A stretch of DNA of 64,000 nt. Source: Anopheles merus. Its lineage: Eukaryota; Arthropoda; Insecta; Diptera; Culicidae. Below are positions 1 to 10,770 of this stretch, piece by piece (the first letter of the stretch is position 1; each line of letters starts with the position of its first letter). The translations under genes were made by a program, and so were the position numbers. The stretch spans positions 39,861,039-39,925,038 of the forward strand of contig NC_054085.1 of the NCBI RefSeq assembly GCF_017562075.2, given 5' to 3'. The notes under the pieces were generated by a model, which was given only the letters and a program-made list of their open reading frames with translations, had not been told where the DNA came from and did no database searches.

Positions 1-1845
1 AGAAGAAAAAATTATAGATTGACGTTACGGATTGAGATTTTTTAATTCGGAATGTTAAAATAACCTGTTTCAAACCATTGAAGCACATTACTTTAATATA
101 TTGATGAAATATTTTTAATTATGCTGGAAAATTGCCCAGTTAGTTGGACTTTTAATACATTATTGATTGTTGCATATCAAACATATATTTTAAGTAAATG
201 ATGAACGTTCTAGGAATGAAAATAGATGTCATTGGTAAAAATTAGTTCAATGATTCGTTAATTTATTTGAAATATAAACTATAGCAAGTGATACTCGATC
301 TGTTGCAAATGTTCACAAATAAGGGATTTATCATGCCTCTGCTGTTTGTTTTTATCTATTTTCAAGTATAAAAAAACAATAAACAAGGGTAACCAAATCA
401 TTTTTCATTAGGTGTCAGAGCTGAACAGCATGCTGACCACTTGATAACTGCCATATGTTTGTCAAAAATCCAGCCTTAAGTAATTCAATCCATGCTTGCA
501 ACATTTGTATACTTTAAAACTGTTTCTAGGCCTATCTGTGTGTCAAACTGTTTCATCTTTATAATCTTAAGTGTTTTAGTTCATTTTCCGACATTTTGTG
601 CACTTAAATTCACTCCATTAGCTTCAATTTACTAAATTACAAAATATATAATCCAATATAAAGCACATCGCCTTGATCGTACTGCAAGAGCATTGGCTCA
701 ACTTAAAAAAAAAAGTTTTACGTTTATCGCATCAGTAGTGTTGCCACACATGGTAATCATCAAGTTTGAGCTTAATTTCATCCAGAAAGAGAAAAAAAAT
801 CACAGTCTTTCTTGGTAGTAAAATACTTCGTATGCTTGTATTATCGGAAATACTTAACCAATACAAAAAAATCATACATTTTTTTCACTATCAAGAATTG
901 TTTACGTTGATATTTGTGCTATTGTATGGTTTAATATAATGCAGAATTTGATAAAGGCCGGTCTCGTGGTACAGTCAGAGTTGTACCTTGTACGACTTAA
1001 CAACATGCCCATCATAGGTTCAACCACCGAATGTATCTTGACCCCATACGTAGTACTGACTATCCTACTAGGGTAACAATAAGTCACTGAAAGCCAAGCC
1101 CGTTAGTGGTATAGGCAGGCCTAGAACGACAACGGTTTTTTGTGCCATAAGAAAGAAAAAAAAAAGAATTTTATAAACCACTATTGTTAATATAGGAAAT
1201 AGTAATCATGTACAATTGTGATAAGCTATTATTGACTGATACACTGCATTTGTATTGAATCGCTTATATGTCATTTGAACCCGTAATTGGATTTTTTGCT
1301 CGGAGTTGTGTTTGAGAGGCTGTAGTTCGTTTTCTCATTATCGTGCGATCCAAGTATTTGTTTAAAAGATTTTTGAACCATCTTCACTGTCGTAATATAC
1401 ATATCTCTACCATATTAGTTTTTGAATTAAAACTTTTTTTTTGTACGCCAGATGCCGCGATCAATTCAACAGTGGTAGTCTAACCAGAAAAAAAATCGAT
1501 TTTTGCGTTTTTTTTTTGGTGATTACTAATTGAAAGTGAATTATAACCAAAACGATATCCCGAAAAAATAACAAAAAGCTGTTTTCACGCAGTGGTGGTA
1601 TTCCTATTTCGCACCTGTGTTGAGAAATATTCCAGCATGATTGAAACATATTTCATCAATATATTAAAGTAATGTGCCTGAAAGGTGTAACAGTTTAACA
1701 TTCTGAACTAAAAAAATCTCAATCGGTAAAGTAAATCCACATTTATTGCCAAAATACACGGTAGTGCTTTTTCAATTTCGCGTAGTGTAGAAGTAAATAA
1801 AAAAAAATTAAAACGAATTACTATATCCCATCTGTTTGATTTTAG
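1..1845. other. Upstream intronic/intergenic DNA of the first gene
   Basis: AT-rich sequence with no open reading frame I can defend. If the exon at 1846 is correct, this is intron (or flanking DNA) of the same gene, whose earlier exons lie left of the window. The only recognisable content is a diverged SINE at 955-1168, listed separately. Stops in all frames and homopolymer runs argue against hidden long exons, although a very short exon could be missed. Confidence 0.5.
955..1168 (+). mobile_element. tRNA-derived SINE (SINE200-like), diverged copy
   Basis: Starts with GGCCGGTCTCGTGGTACAGT (RNA polymerase III A-box-like region) and has a B-box-like GGTTCAA at about 1017. It continues through the family body (CATACGTAGTACTGACTATC, then AAGTCACTGAAAGCCAAGC) and ends in GTGCCATAAGAAAG plus an A-rich tail. 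The same body occurs at 13505, 35881 and 37843 in this window. SINE200 is the Anopheles family I am reminded of; the name is from memory. This copy carries several substitutions and small indels and should be inactive. Confidence 0.85.
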
Positions 1846-1936
1846 TTCTAGCAATCTGACAACCCTGCAGTTGAAGTTGTCACAGCTGACAGTTTGCGCA
1901 GAATCACCAAAGGTCACGGATCACCATACTTTAACG
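1846..1936 (+). CDS. Internal coding exon, putative WNK-like kinase C-terminal region
   Basis: A pyrimidine-containing acceptor ending TTTTAG precedes 1846, and a donor GTAAGC follows 1936. The open frame enters with one base completing a codon. It reads SSNLTTLQLKLSQLT and continues to end exactly at a codon boundary (ACG), in phase with the next exon at 2004. The intron (1937-2003) is 67 bp, typical for the organism. The exon is short and not recognisable alone; its support is the matching splice phase. The assignment depends on the gene identity discussed for the next exon. Confidence 0.5.
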
Positions 1937-2003
1937 GTAAGCATTGAATAATTTTTAAAGATTTAAAAATAGCTTCATTTAAAGAGTTTTTTTTACATTT
2001 TAG

Positions 2004-2577
2004 CAACAATTGCATTCGGTTGTTTGCAGTCCTTCTGATGAACCCAGCACCACTATTAATATGTCGAATGATTCCAGACCTTTGATAAGAAAAGTGTCGC
2101 GTTTCCAGGTTCACACCGTACAAGAATCTCCCTTTTCGGTTGAATTGCCATCGAATGCGCAACATGATCTTGTCAGTACTGCGATGTCTGTTGACGTCCC
2201 TACGAGTACGGCATTCTCATCTCCAACGGATGAAAAATCTTCGCAATACCAACAACAAACGGCAACGGTTGTTTGTGAAGTTTCTACTACAAATGATCTA
2301 GAAGCGATGTTGAATCAAGTGCTTCCAAAAACTCCAAACATGGAAACAACTGCACCGAATTTCATCAATACGAATTCCTCTCAGGGTATCATTCAACAAG
2401 CAACAACACCAACAACTTCTTTGCAGCTGCTGCATAGTGCATCTCCTTCAACGGATTCAGATACACAAGAGCAGATGATAGAAAATCAACACGCTACCCA
2501 CGGAATAAGTATACAACATCCATCACACACACAAATGCAAATACAAGGAGAGGTTGCGATAGGAACAAATTCACATA
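2004..2577 (+). CDS. Coding exon, Ser/Thr/Gln-rich region with RFxV motif (putative WNK kinase tail)
   Basis: The acceptor ACATTTTAG ends at 2003 and the donor is AGTAAG at 2577/2578. The exon encodes about 191 residues in frame with its neighbours, rich in Ser, Thr, Gln and Pro and probably disordered. At 2100-2111 it encodes RFQV in the context RKVSRFQVHTV. In WNK kinases RFxV/I peptides bind the CCT domain of SPAK/OSR1 (Drosophila Frayed), and RKVGRFQV-like strings are characteristic of WNK tails. That is the main reason for the tentative identity. No kinase domain is in the window; it would lie to the left. Alternative: any low-complexity regulatory protein with a chance RFxV. Confidence 0.7.
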
Positions 2578-2635
2578 GTAAGAAAATGTTTATTTACTGG
2601 TTTATTTATGTTATTAAAATAGTATTATCTTGCAG

Positions 2636-3303
2636 CTGACATACAATCTTCATTAATGGACGGCACTAGTTATACTATCGTGTCTCAACAGCCTCTACAA
2701 TCTCAAACTCTTACAAGTTCACAATCACAGCAACCACAACCTTCACCAGAGCCAACATTTAACAATGCCGATATCGATAATAATTTGATTGCCATTCAAA
2801 ATCATTTATACGGATTGTCATTAATGCCAAACTCAAGGCAACAACTACAACTATTATTGCAAAAGCAGCACATCGAACATGAGGAGTTGAAGCTACGCCA
2901 CTTTTTAGAATTAGAAAAGTTTCTAAAACAGCAAAACGAGGAAATGAAACCGACGCAGGTCAATGTGTCTTCTGGTCCTCCTGCGACATGTAATTCGCCA
3001 CCAACAACGAATCCTTCGCCGCACGTTGATCTTCAATCTGAAAATCAGCAAATGATCTCAAATCAACCAGCGCAATCGATTTTCGTAGTACCTATTTCAG
3101 CACCCGTTACGATGACGCAAATAACATCGCCTTCCGCAACTCCTGGTAATCTTGTTGCATTTGATGTAAACTCCGTGGGAACACTAGCCATGTCAACAGG
3201 ATCATCTGGAACTGGAAGCAGTACCGACGCAGACCTGCAAGAAACAATTCTAACATCAAATGCGTCCAATACTATGGATACGATCACTATTTTACAACAT
3301 TAG
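2636..3303 (+). CDS. Last coding exon, Gln-rich coiled-coil C-terminus (putative WNK kinase)
   Basis: The acceptor TTATCTTGCAG ends at 2635. The last base of the preceding exon plus CT restores a codon, and the frame runs 222 residues to TAG at 3301-3303. Content is SQSQQPQPSPEP-type Gln/Pro-rich sequence, then a charged heptad-like helix (LLLQKQHIEHEELKLRHF and on, about 2839-2948), then Ser/Thr-rich sequence to the end. Coiled coils of the form LxxKHxxEIExLxxKHRxE are found near the C-termini of WNK kinases, which fits the RFQV in the previous exon. The intron at 2578-2635 is 58 bp. The protein identity remains inference; the exon itself is well supported. Confidence 0.75.
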
Positions 3304-3430
3304 TAACAACTGCACCATCTCCAGCATCAGACAGAACCTGAATTGCAATAGCAACAACTGCAACTGTGAACCGTTTCAACAACATAAGTAATGCAGGCAT
3401 TTCGCCTTCGTAAATAAATCCCAATGTAAG
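3304..3430 (+). terminator. 3' UTR with first candidate polyadenylation signal
   Basis: After the TAG stop the sequence is non-coding. The first AATAAA hexamer is at 3413-3418, followed by T-rich DNA, and further hexamers follow (e.g. around 3611 and 3950). Which is used cannot be told from sequence alone. Clustered hexamers in the next 0.6 kb suggest alternative 3' ends. Confidence 0.45.
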
Positions 3431-5050
3431 TATATCATTTTACACCGGCCTTGCATTTTTGGAGTTCGTTCAAACTCGACATAAACGTAATTAACATGGA
3501 AACAAATAATCGAAACATATTTTAAATCCTTTTCGAAACATGTGTGTTGTATCACCAATGTTGGGCTATATTGAGTGCATCAGTAAAAGCTTATGTAAAG
3601 GAAGTTATTTTAATAAATTAGTAATTTGTTTTTACTGTTATTGTTGCTAACTCTAGAACTTTTTTACATTGATGCATTAATTTCGTTCCACATCCTTCCA
3701 TCAAATGTTACCATATTGAAACATGAAAATTTTTAAAGCTTCCATTAAAAAGTGATGTTCTTTATAATATTTATTTTATTTAATCTCTTTTCTTAAAATC
3801 CAGGTTGTCTTAAAATGTGTATCAAATGTCTCAAAACAAAACAAAAACTCAGTAATTGCTAAAATCGAGAGAAAGGTATAAATATAAAAACATAAATAAT
3901 AACATATATATGCATTAGTTTGCTTATATAATTCAAATATGTTGTTTAAATAAAAACCTACAACTTAAGCCATTCTTACAACTCAAGGTTATTTAGTTAA
4001 CGGTACGGTAGATTTTTGTTTTATTTGTTTTTGCTTTAATTTGGGAAGAAAATACGTTAATAACTACGAAATGTAAATTTAACAATATTTACGTGGTAGA
4101 GTGGAAGTGTTAATATCGAAATATATTGCTATGTGAAATATTGTAAAAGAAGTGGAATATAAATTCCTGCAGATTGTATATAACTAACTTAAAAAGTGAG
4201 TTAAGCTGTATCATAAAGAAATAAACTGTAGAATGATTGTATAATTGTTCTTAATGACGGCAGTTGATACCGTCCCACGATCAAGAGAGGTATACATTGA
4301 ACAAATTTGACTTCTTAGATAGTTGTATCCATCAATGCATGAAAAAGTAGATGGATTTAATGCCAATAAGCGATAACATTGAAAATGATAATTTTCGTGG
4401 GCTTGAGTTATTAACAAAAAATGGCGTAAGCCCTTCGTGTAAAAAAGTACTTTGCCGGGCCACTATGTTGGGTGGTTTATAATATAATCGGTTAAATATA
4501 ACATATTGCAAATATTACTTTCAGTGTGGCATGAGTAAACAAAGCATAAAATAAACACTTAAAGGTTCAGCATCCGAATATATGAAAAATCATGAGGCAC
4601 ATGGCCTAAGGTCGAGTTTATGAATCTGCAATTAGGAATTTCTGTTAAAAGAATTGAGCACTAAAAAACGTGTATCATACTTGTAAATAAAACAGACAAA
4701 TGAGGCCAATCGGCATAAAGACTCTATAAAAATAAACAAACAAAAAATACGTGTAAATAAATAGTTGATGGCATAATAATTTGAGCCTTTACTAACCGCA
4801 GTTGATAGGCTTGCATTAAATATTATTATATTATGTTCTTTTCATTAATGTTTCATTATGAGTATAATTATGAGAACTTAAAAAAAAACCTGACAATTTG
4901 CTGTCTGAACGTGTTCCTAAGCTTGATAGCATTTCTGATTGTAACCTAAGTTCTGAACGTAAGCTTGGGTTAGCATCTACCAAAACTTTAGAGATTCAAA
5001 GAAATCAAAGAGTATAGATTTATATAAAAGTATAGACATAATATTGAATT
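3431..5050. other. AT-rich 3' flank / intergenic DNA without recognisable genes
   Basis: Probably 3' UTR of the upstream gene at its left end, then intergenic DNA. Only short frames are present and none resembles a known protein. No SINE, LINE or TIR element was recognised before the palindrome that begins at 5051. Confidence 0.5.
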
Positions 5051-5226
5051 CTGATAAAGAATTATAAATAATGTCTAGTATCCTAAATTATTGAGTTGTA
5101 AAAAATGCACTACAATTTTAATAACAATATTTGTCGGTACAGATAAATATTGTTATTAAAATTGTAGTGCATTTTTTACAACTCAATAATTTAGGATACT
5201 AGACATTATTTATAATTCTTTATCAG
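5051..5226. repeat. Perfect 82-bp inverted repeat (hairpin) with 12-bp spacer
   Basis: Bases 5051-5132 (starting CTGATAAAGAATTATAAATA) are the exact reverse complement of 5145-5226; by eye I find no mismatch over 82 bp. The spacer at 5133-5144 contains GTCGGTACAG. Neither arm resembles the flanking TIR elements and no target-site duplication is evident. It could be a very young fold-back element, a hairpin-derived genomic palindrome, or an assembly/foldback artefact. A transcript through it would form a near-ideal long hairpin. Confidence 0.9.
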
Positions 5227-5433
5227 CCAGAACGGCCTATGTGAAGCGACTATTGGCATCTGATTACTATTTAAAACTACTTGAAAGTTAGAATCGAGTT
5301 TAAAGCTGTGAAAATTAATAAATCGCCTTTATAGATGTACAGATTGAATTCACTTATTATTATTATTGTTATGTTTGAACTTTTACTGTTTTATTTCACT
5401 TATACAACATACAAAATAAATAATAAAACACAA

Positions 5434-6300
5434 TACAGTCTGTTCCCGAGTTACGCGGTTTCAGCGTTCCCGACGAATCCGCGTAACTCGAATATCCGCG
5501 TAAGTCGAATTTCACGTTTTTTGGCTGATATACTATTGATTACCCGTAGTTTTTTATTTAATTTAGTATTTTTATAAACTTTATCATTTATTTGGTATGA
5601 TTCGTGCAGAAAATTCTAATATTTCTGGCTTTTAAGCGGTTTCAATTTATTGGAAAAAATGCAATTTTTACCGAACTTGAAGCAAATTGTACTGATTTGA
5701 CAATCCCTCATCTTTATGACCACCTACCCGGGTAGGTAATACATTTTATAAGGGAATTTGTATTTTTATTGGTCAAAAAAATCTTATTTAACTTATTCTA
5801 TGCAGCAATACTTGTTTTCATGTTATAAATTTATGAAGTATGGCTTTTAGTCACATAAATTGAATGCATAGCAATTAGTTCAACTGACACTAATACACCG
5901 CCATGTCTTCCCGACTGTCGGGGCAATCATTTATTCTATGTGACTTTAGAAGAATATTAAGAGCTAGAAAACTTTTGGGATAGATTCTATAAATATAAAT
6001 ACATGCATTGCTATACATATCATTACAAAATAAGCCACTAATTCAAACCAAAATCCTTTATTGTATGTATTATATACCCGGGTAGGTGGTTATAGAAGTA
6101 AGGGGTAAAAGTTGATTTTATTTTTTTAAAGAACATTTAAAAAAATTGAAAAATTCTAAATTTTTTACCACTTTTTTAAAACATGTTTCTCTAGGCATTC
6201 TATTTTTTTTGGATCGATTCGATAATCCAGTAAAAAGTTATAATAAAAAGAATAAGCAAAACATACCCGGGTAGGTGGTTATAGAAATGAAGGTTAAAAT
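5434..6300. mobile_element. Remnant of CAGTCTGTTCCCGAGTTACG element carrying a CCACCTACCCGGGTA insertion
   Basis: TA is followed by CAGTCTGTTCCCGAGTTACG at 5436. This is the same terminus as the elements at 16810 and 56832, with the same internal body (ATCCGCGTAACTCGAATATC). Its interior is interrupted near 5701 by a second repeat. That repeat has CCACCTACCCGGGTA at 5720-5734 and the reverse complement TACCCGGGTAGGTGG at about 6074 and 6265. The right end of the outer element was not located. No coding capacity; non-autonomous. Confidence 0.6.
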
Positions 6301-6593
6301 AACAAGTGCGGTGGCTGCGCACCAGCCGCACCGAGCGCCCCTGCCGAAAGCTCCTGCACAATCGGCTCGCTAGTACACTCTAATCTTGCGCTCGGCACAC
6401 ACTAACCCTTGTGCTGCTTAGTGTGTGTGACAGTGTGCGACAGGGAATACCGGCGTGGTGACACCCTTCCGGCCGATGCTGCCAAGATGTGGAGACCCCG
6501 ATGTTGCCGCGCTGAGCAGCGGTTGCTGCTGCTCTCGGCCCTCACCGTGATGGCGATAACGCAGCGGTGATGATGATGCTGCTGTGTCGCTGC

Positions 6594-6831
<238 letters not shown>

Positions 6832-7132
6832 CTGATTTACCCGGTTTCACACGGGTTTAAATTAATGTCTCGTTTTAATAAAAAAAAAAGAATTTGCAAT
6901 CCAAGCAACAAAAACAACGATTACAATGATTACTATGATTTTATCTCAAAGCTTCGATTCATCTTATCGTAATAACAGCATGTAATGATCTGCTATGACA
7001 ATCATCCGCTTGGGTACCACTGAATTTTTGGTTTACCACGGAGTTTATTGGACCCATATACCATACAGGCGGTCCCCGAGATACATGGTACCTCTTATAC
7101 GCGAATTCGAAGATACGCGGTTTTCTAAATTT

Positions 7133-7837
7133 GGGGCCCTTTCCGTTTGAAGTTCGTAGGCAGAAATTTCAGCCTGTCAGCTGTTTGCATTGTATAGCAG
7201 ATTTCGAGCAGCTATCTAAGTGTGTATAATAAACAGGTAGGCTTATCCCAAGGTGTATGAATTTAGGAGGCTGATTTTTATCGTTTCTGCTTCTGAATGA
7301 AGATTTCAAGAGTGTTTTGAGTATTCGTCAAGCCTCCAGAAAGCTCGTTGGAGCAAAAGTTTTCACTCGTTCTGTCAAAAAAAGATGTTCAAAATTGGTT
7401 ATAAAAAAATGCTCTGAGACCACCGGGACTACATACACTTTGATTCTAGATACTACCACCTGATACCTTTAATGCACCTTGGGGTAAATGTAAGGCTGCG
7501 CTCTGGCACCAATCGAACACGACATCCGACTCGAACAAACCCATATAATCATATGGAGGTGCACTGTCAGACACAAACAAACAAACAAGACAAACATGTC
7601 AAATCCCATACATTTTTCATGTTCGATGTCGTGTTCGATTGGTGCCAGAGCGCCGGGTAAACAACACCGTGTTTTCGAGCAGGTACTCGAATCTAATTCT
7701 AGCTTTGAGGCCAGAATAATCTAGACTGAAAATTGCAGGCTAGTTTTTTGTGTGGTTTTGTATGGAGTGTTAACATGATTTCAGCCTCCAACTGTCAAAT
7801 TCCATACAAAAAACTGACTAGAATCGTAAAGGGCCCC
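7133..7837 (+). mobile_element. TIR element GGGGCCCTTTC...GGGCCCC, copy 1, flanked by TTT
   Basis: Begins GGGGCCCTTTCCG and ends CGTAAAGGGCCCC, directly flanked by TTT on both sides (7130-7132 and 7838-7840). Removing it restores TCTAAATTTGACAGCTC, a string seen intact at about 10971, which confirms the boundaries. Copy 2 lies inverted at 21372-21923. The two share long internal stretches (e.g. CCAAGGTGTATGAATTTAGG). Copy 1 is longer because of the insertion at 7494-7656. No coding potential. Superfamily uncertain (3-bp duplication). Confidence 0.85.
7494..7656. mobile_element. 163-bp MITE nested in the GGGGCCC element, 4-bp TSD GTAA
   Basis: Starts GGCTGCGCTCTGGCACCAAT and ends ATTGGTGCCAGAGCGCCGG, with inverted termini of about 30 bp (the CTCTGGCACCAATCGAACAC core is exact). 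GTAA flanks both sides (7490-7493 and 7657-7660). The related copy at 21372-21923 lacks this insertion and reads straight through GGGGTAAATGTAAACAACAC on its reverse strand, giving a true empty site. This fixes both the element and its target duplication. Confidence 0.9.
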
Positions 7838-7922
7838 TTTGACAGCTCTTTGAGCAAATTGTACTGATTTGACACATCAATTGTCAAATGCCGAATAATT
7901 TCTGTAAAATTCAGCCAGACTC

Positions 7923-8500
7923 CCCAAGTGCCACAAATCCACTAAACGACCACTAAACGGCTTCTAAACGACTCAAGTTCTCTACCTAAACGGAATATAG
8001 AAAGACTTCGTTTAGCAGACGCCAAACGACTCATGCATTCTAAAAATAGCAAAAAAGCTGGTGGCGCTATCTGTTGGTGGGATACCCCAACCAGTTGAGC
8101 TTCATCGCTTGGAGGAGAGCTTTCTCATTTCCTCTGTACTGTTGTATGGTTTCGCATTGAAGTTATGCATCGCTAGAACTAGAACGGCGATACGATTGTT
8201 TAAATACTAAACTCCAATGGAAACCACCAGTACTGAAGCAAGTGAGATTTGAGTGATGGTCGTTGGTGTTGATACCCATGTATCTGACCACACGACCATT
8301 CATATAGATTTTTGCTCGGAAAGTTAGAAGGCTATATAATAGGTAGAATAGCGAAACACATTGCAAGAAAAGGATAGCAATATAATGATGAGTTGTAATA
8401 CGCCATCTATTGATCAAACCAATGAAGCTGTGGAGCTTTCATTTTTTTTATATGGATATTCAATTTTTCAGTCGTTTAAGCTTAATCTGTGGCGCTTGGG
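7923..8500 (+). mobile_element. CCCAAGYGCCACARAT TIR element, copy 1
   Basis: Left end CCCAAGTGCCACAAATCCAC and right end TTAATCTGTGGCGCTTGGG are imperfect inverted repeats. TC flanks both ends. The ~580-bp body is nearly identical to copy 2 (8820-9406), which lies in opposite orientation only about 320 bp away, and to copy 3 (29468-29954). Short frames inside are mirrored in the copies and look non-coding. The neighbouring inverted copies make a >1.4 kb region able to fold back on itself. Confidence 0.85.
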
Positions 8501-8819
8501 TCATATCAAATAATTAATTGAGTGGCTAAAATTATTCCATGCTTGCAAAATTACGCAAAAATTAGCAATATTTAGCCTGGAAATCACGAGATTCGACTTA
8601 CGCGGAAATTCGAGATACGTGGTATTTTGCGGCCGTTTTCAGTCTCCATTAACCGTGTATCTCGAGGACCGCCTGTATATCATATACAGGCACTCCATCA
8701 TATTAATGCGGACTGGAGAGCAATTGCGTATCTCTAATCTTAGCGTAAGTCGAATTTCAATGTTTTCGGTCAAATTATAGCTAAATTTCGTATCATTCTG
8801 TTTGAAGGGGTAGGTTTTA

Positions 8820-9406
8820 CCCAAGCGCCGCAGATTAAGCTTAAACGACTGGAAAATTGAATATCCATAGAAAAAAAATGAAAGCTCCACAGCTTCATTG
8901 GTTTGATCAATAGATGGCGTATTACAACTCATCATCATATTGCTATCCTTTTCTTGCAATGTGTTTCGACAAGTTGCATTTTATTATGACCTATATAGCC
9001 TTCTAACTTTCTGAGCAAAAATCTATATAAATGGTCGTGTGGTTAGATACGTGGGTATCAACACCAATGACCATTGCTCAAATCTCACTTGCTTCAGTGC
9101 TGGTGGTTTCCGTTGGAGTTTAGTATTTAAACAATCGTATCGCCGTTCTAGTTCTAGCGATGCATAACTTCAATGCGAAACCATACAACAGTACAGAGGA
9201 AATGAGAAAGCTCTCCTCCAAGCGATGAAGCTCAACTGGTTGGGGTATCCCACCAACAGATAGCGCCACCAGCTTTTTTGCTATTTTTAGAATGCATGAG
9301 TCGTTGGCGTCTGCTAAACGAAGTCTTTCTATATTCCGTTTAGGTAGAGAACTTGAGTCGTTTAGAAGCCGTTTAGTGGTCGTTTAGTGGATTTGTGGCA
9401 CTTGGG
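8820..9406 (-). mobile_element. CCCAAGYGCCACARAT TIR element, copy 2 (inverted relative to copy 1)
   Basis: Runs from CCCAAGCGCCGCAGATTAAG to GGATTTGTGGCACTTGGG and is flanked by TA on both sides (8818-8819 and 9407-9408). It is the reverse complement of the 7923 element apart from scattered substitutions and a short indel near 8970. With copies 1 and 3 (TC flanks) the target duplication appears to be two bases of variable sequence, unusual for a TA-specific family. Confidence 0.85.
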
Positions 9407-9539
9407 TAGCCATTAAATTAGTTATTTGATCTTATTTCAACTAAAAAATTAAAATTGTGTACCATTAAAAATTGTTTTTCAAATTTGACAAAAAGAGAAT
9501 TTATTTTGAGTTTGACATTTGATGTGTCAAATTAGTATA

Positions 9540-9775
9540 AGAATTGTCAAATTAAGAAAATTGCGTATATCGTGTATGGCGTATATCGAGGAATACCTGT
9601 ACCTTATGAAATGGTTTTTAAAATTCGACCAAAGGGAAGTTATTATCCATTTGACAATCGATCTGTCAAATTTGTACAATTTGCTAAACAAAACTGTCAA
9701 ATTTAGAACATAATGTATACCAAAATCGAGTATATCGAATATGGCGTATATCGGGGAATAATATATACCAGCGCT
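9540..9775. repeat. Short GCGTATATCG-type repeat remnants
   Basis: Near-duplicate motifs ATTGCGTATATCG...GGCGTATATCGAGGAATACC (about 9559-9598) and ATCGAATATGGCGTATATCGGGGAATA (about 9733-9761), separated by DNA containing AATTTGACA-type strings. They resemble the ends of the element at 10911-11253 and the DNA around 21093-21990. I read them as degraded termini of the same class of non-autonomous element; no intact unit can be delimited. Confidence 0.5.
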
Positions 9776-10082
9776 AAAAAGCTATCGCAATTGCGAGGCC
9801 TCGTGCGAGCTCGCAAACTGATCGCAATTGCTTGAGGGGTTTTAACACCAGTGTAAACTACACTTAACACCGAGTGTTAAAGCGCTGAATACAACAACAA
9901 TACTGCTCTTGGTATGGGATTAGAAAATTGCTAATAAATTAAGTTTAGTGTATCTTCTGAAAATGATGTGAGTCTTAAAACCTATTCTCATACCACCATA
10001 AGGTTTGTGAAAGTTTCGTTGAAAATGATCCAGCCGTTTTGGAGGTTGCTCAAACACCGTGACACGAGATTTATATACATAG

Positions 10083-10117
10083 AACAAGAAGAAGAAGAAG
10101 AAGAAGATAGAAGAAGA

Positions 10118-10178
<61 letters not shown>

Positions 10179-10183
10179 TATAC

Positions 10184-10266
<83 letters not shown>

Positions 10267-10299
10267 ATATATATTATATATATATATATATATATATGT
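10083..10299. repeat. GAA triplets followed by (TA)n microsatellite
   Basis: GAAGAAGAAGAAG at about 10086-10106 grades into an interrupted TA dinucleotide array to about 10297. Overlapping open frames on both strands are repeat artefacts. Confidence 0.95.
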
Positions 10300-10311
10300 A
10301 TTTGACTGAAT

Positions 10312-10770
10312 TCGTCTAACGCGTTCGAACTGGTCCATCAGTGTTCGATCTGTGACCTATTGGTGTGTAAATCGTACCTACACAACTCAATTCTGCTGTT
10401 GGTGTGGAAATCGTATCTACACGACTGAATTCGTCGAACGCATTCGATCTGATCCGTTAGTGTTCGTTATGTGTTCTGTTGATATGTAAATCGTACTACC
10501 CAACTCAATTCATCGAACGCGTTCGATCTGATTCCTTAGTGTTCGTTATGTGTTCTGTTGATATGTAAATCGTACTACCCAACTCAATTCTTCGAACGCG
10601 TTCGAATTGGTTCAGCAGTGTTCGATCTGTGTTCTGTTGGTGTGTAAATCGTACCTGCACAACTGAATTCATCGAACGCGTTCGAACTGGCTCATTTGTG
10701 TTCGATCTGTGTTCTGTTGGTGTGGAAATTATACCTATACAACTCAATAGATCGAGCCCGTTCAAACGGA
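10312..10770. repeat. ~80-bp minisatellite, five to six units with palindromic GAACGCGTTC core
   Basis: Units share the order: CGAACGCGTTCGA, a CTGRTYC..AGTGTTCG block, TGTGTTCTGTTGGTGTG, AAATCGTACC, then ACAACTCAATTC. Cores lie at about 10319, 10437, 10517, 10599 and 10677, the last four about 80 bp apart; the first unit carries a partial internal duplication. A minus-strand frame crosses the array and encodes the repeat periodically. This is what a unit length near a multiple of three would give by chance, not evidence of a gene. Core sequences are more conserved than spacers. Confidence 0.85.

Larger units (their letters stand above)
7066..8675. mobile_element. TIR element CAGGCGGTCC...GGACCGCCTG (TA-flanked), host of three nested insertions
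   Basis: The left end CAGGCGGTCCCCGAGATACA (7066) and right end TGTATCTCGAGGACCGCCTG (ending 8675) are inverted copies, and both are flanked by TA. The body (TCTAAATTT then TTGACAGCTC and so on) is shared with other short elements in the window, e.g. near 10971. It is expanded to 1.6 kb by insertions at 7133-7837 (with its own insertion at 7494-7656) and 7923-8500. No transposase frame. TA target use plus short TIRs suggest a Tc1/mariner-mobilised MITE; this is inference. Confidence 0.75.

Noticed and set aside
10505..10765. Periodic 86-codon minus-strand frame
   Set aside because: Runs across a minisatellite whose unit length keeps frame; no similarity to a known repeat protein.
10312..10770. 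CRISPR-like array
   Set aside because: Units are repeated in full with no unique spacers; eukaryotic minisatellite.
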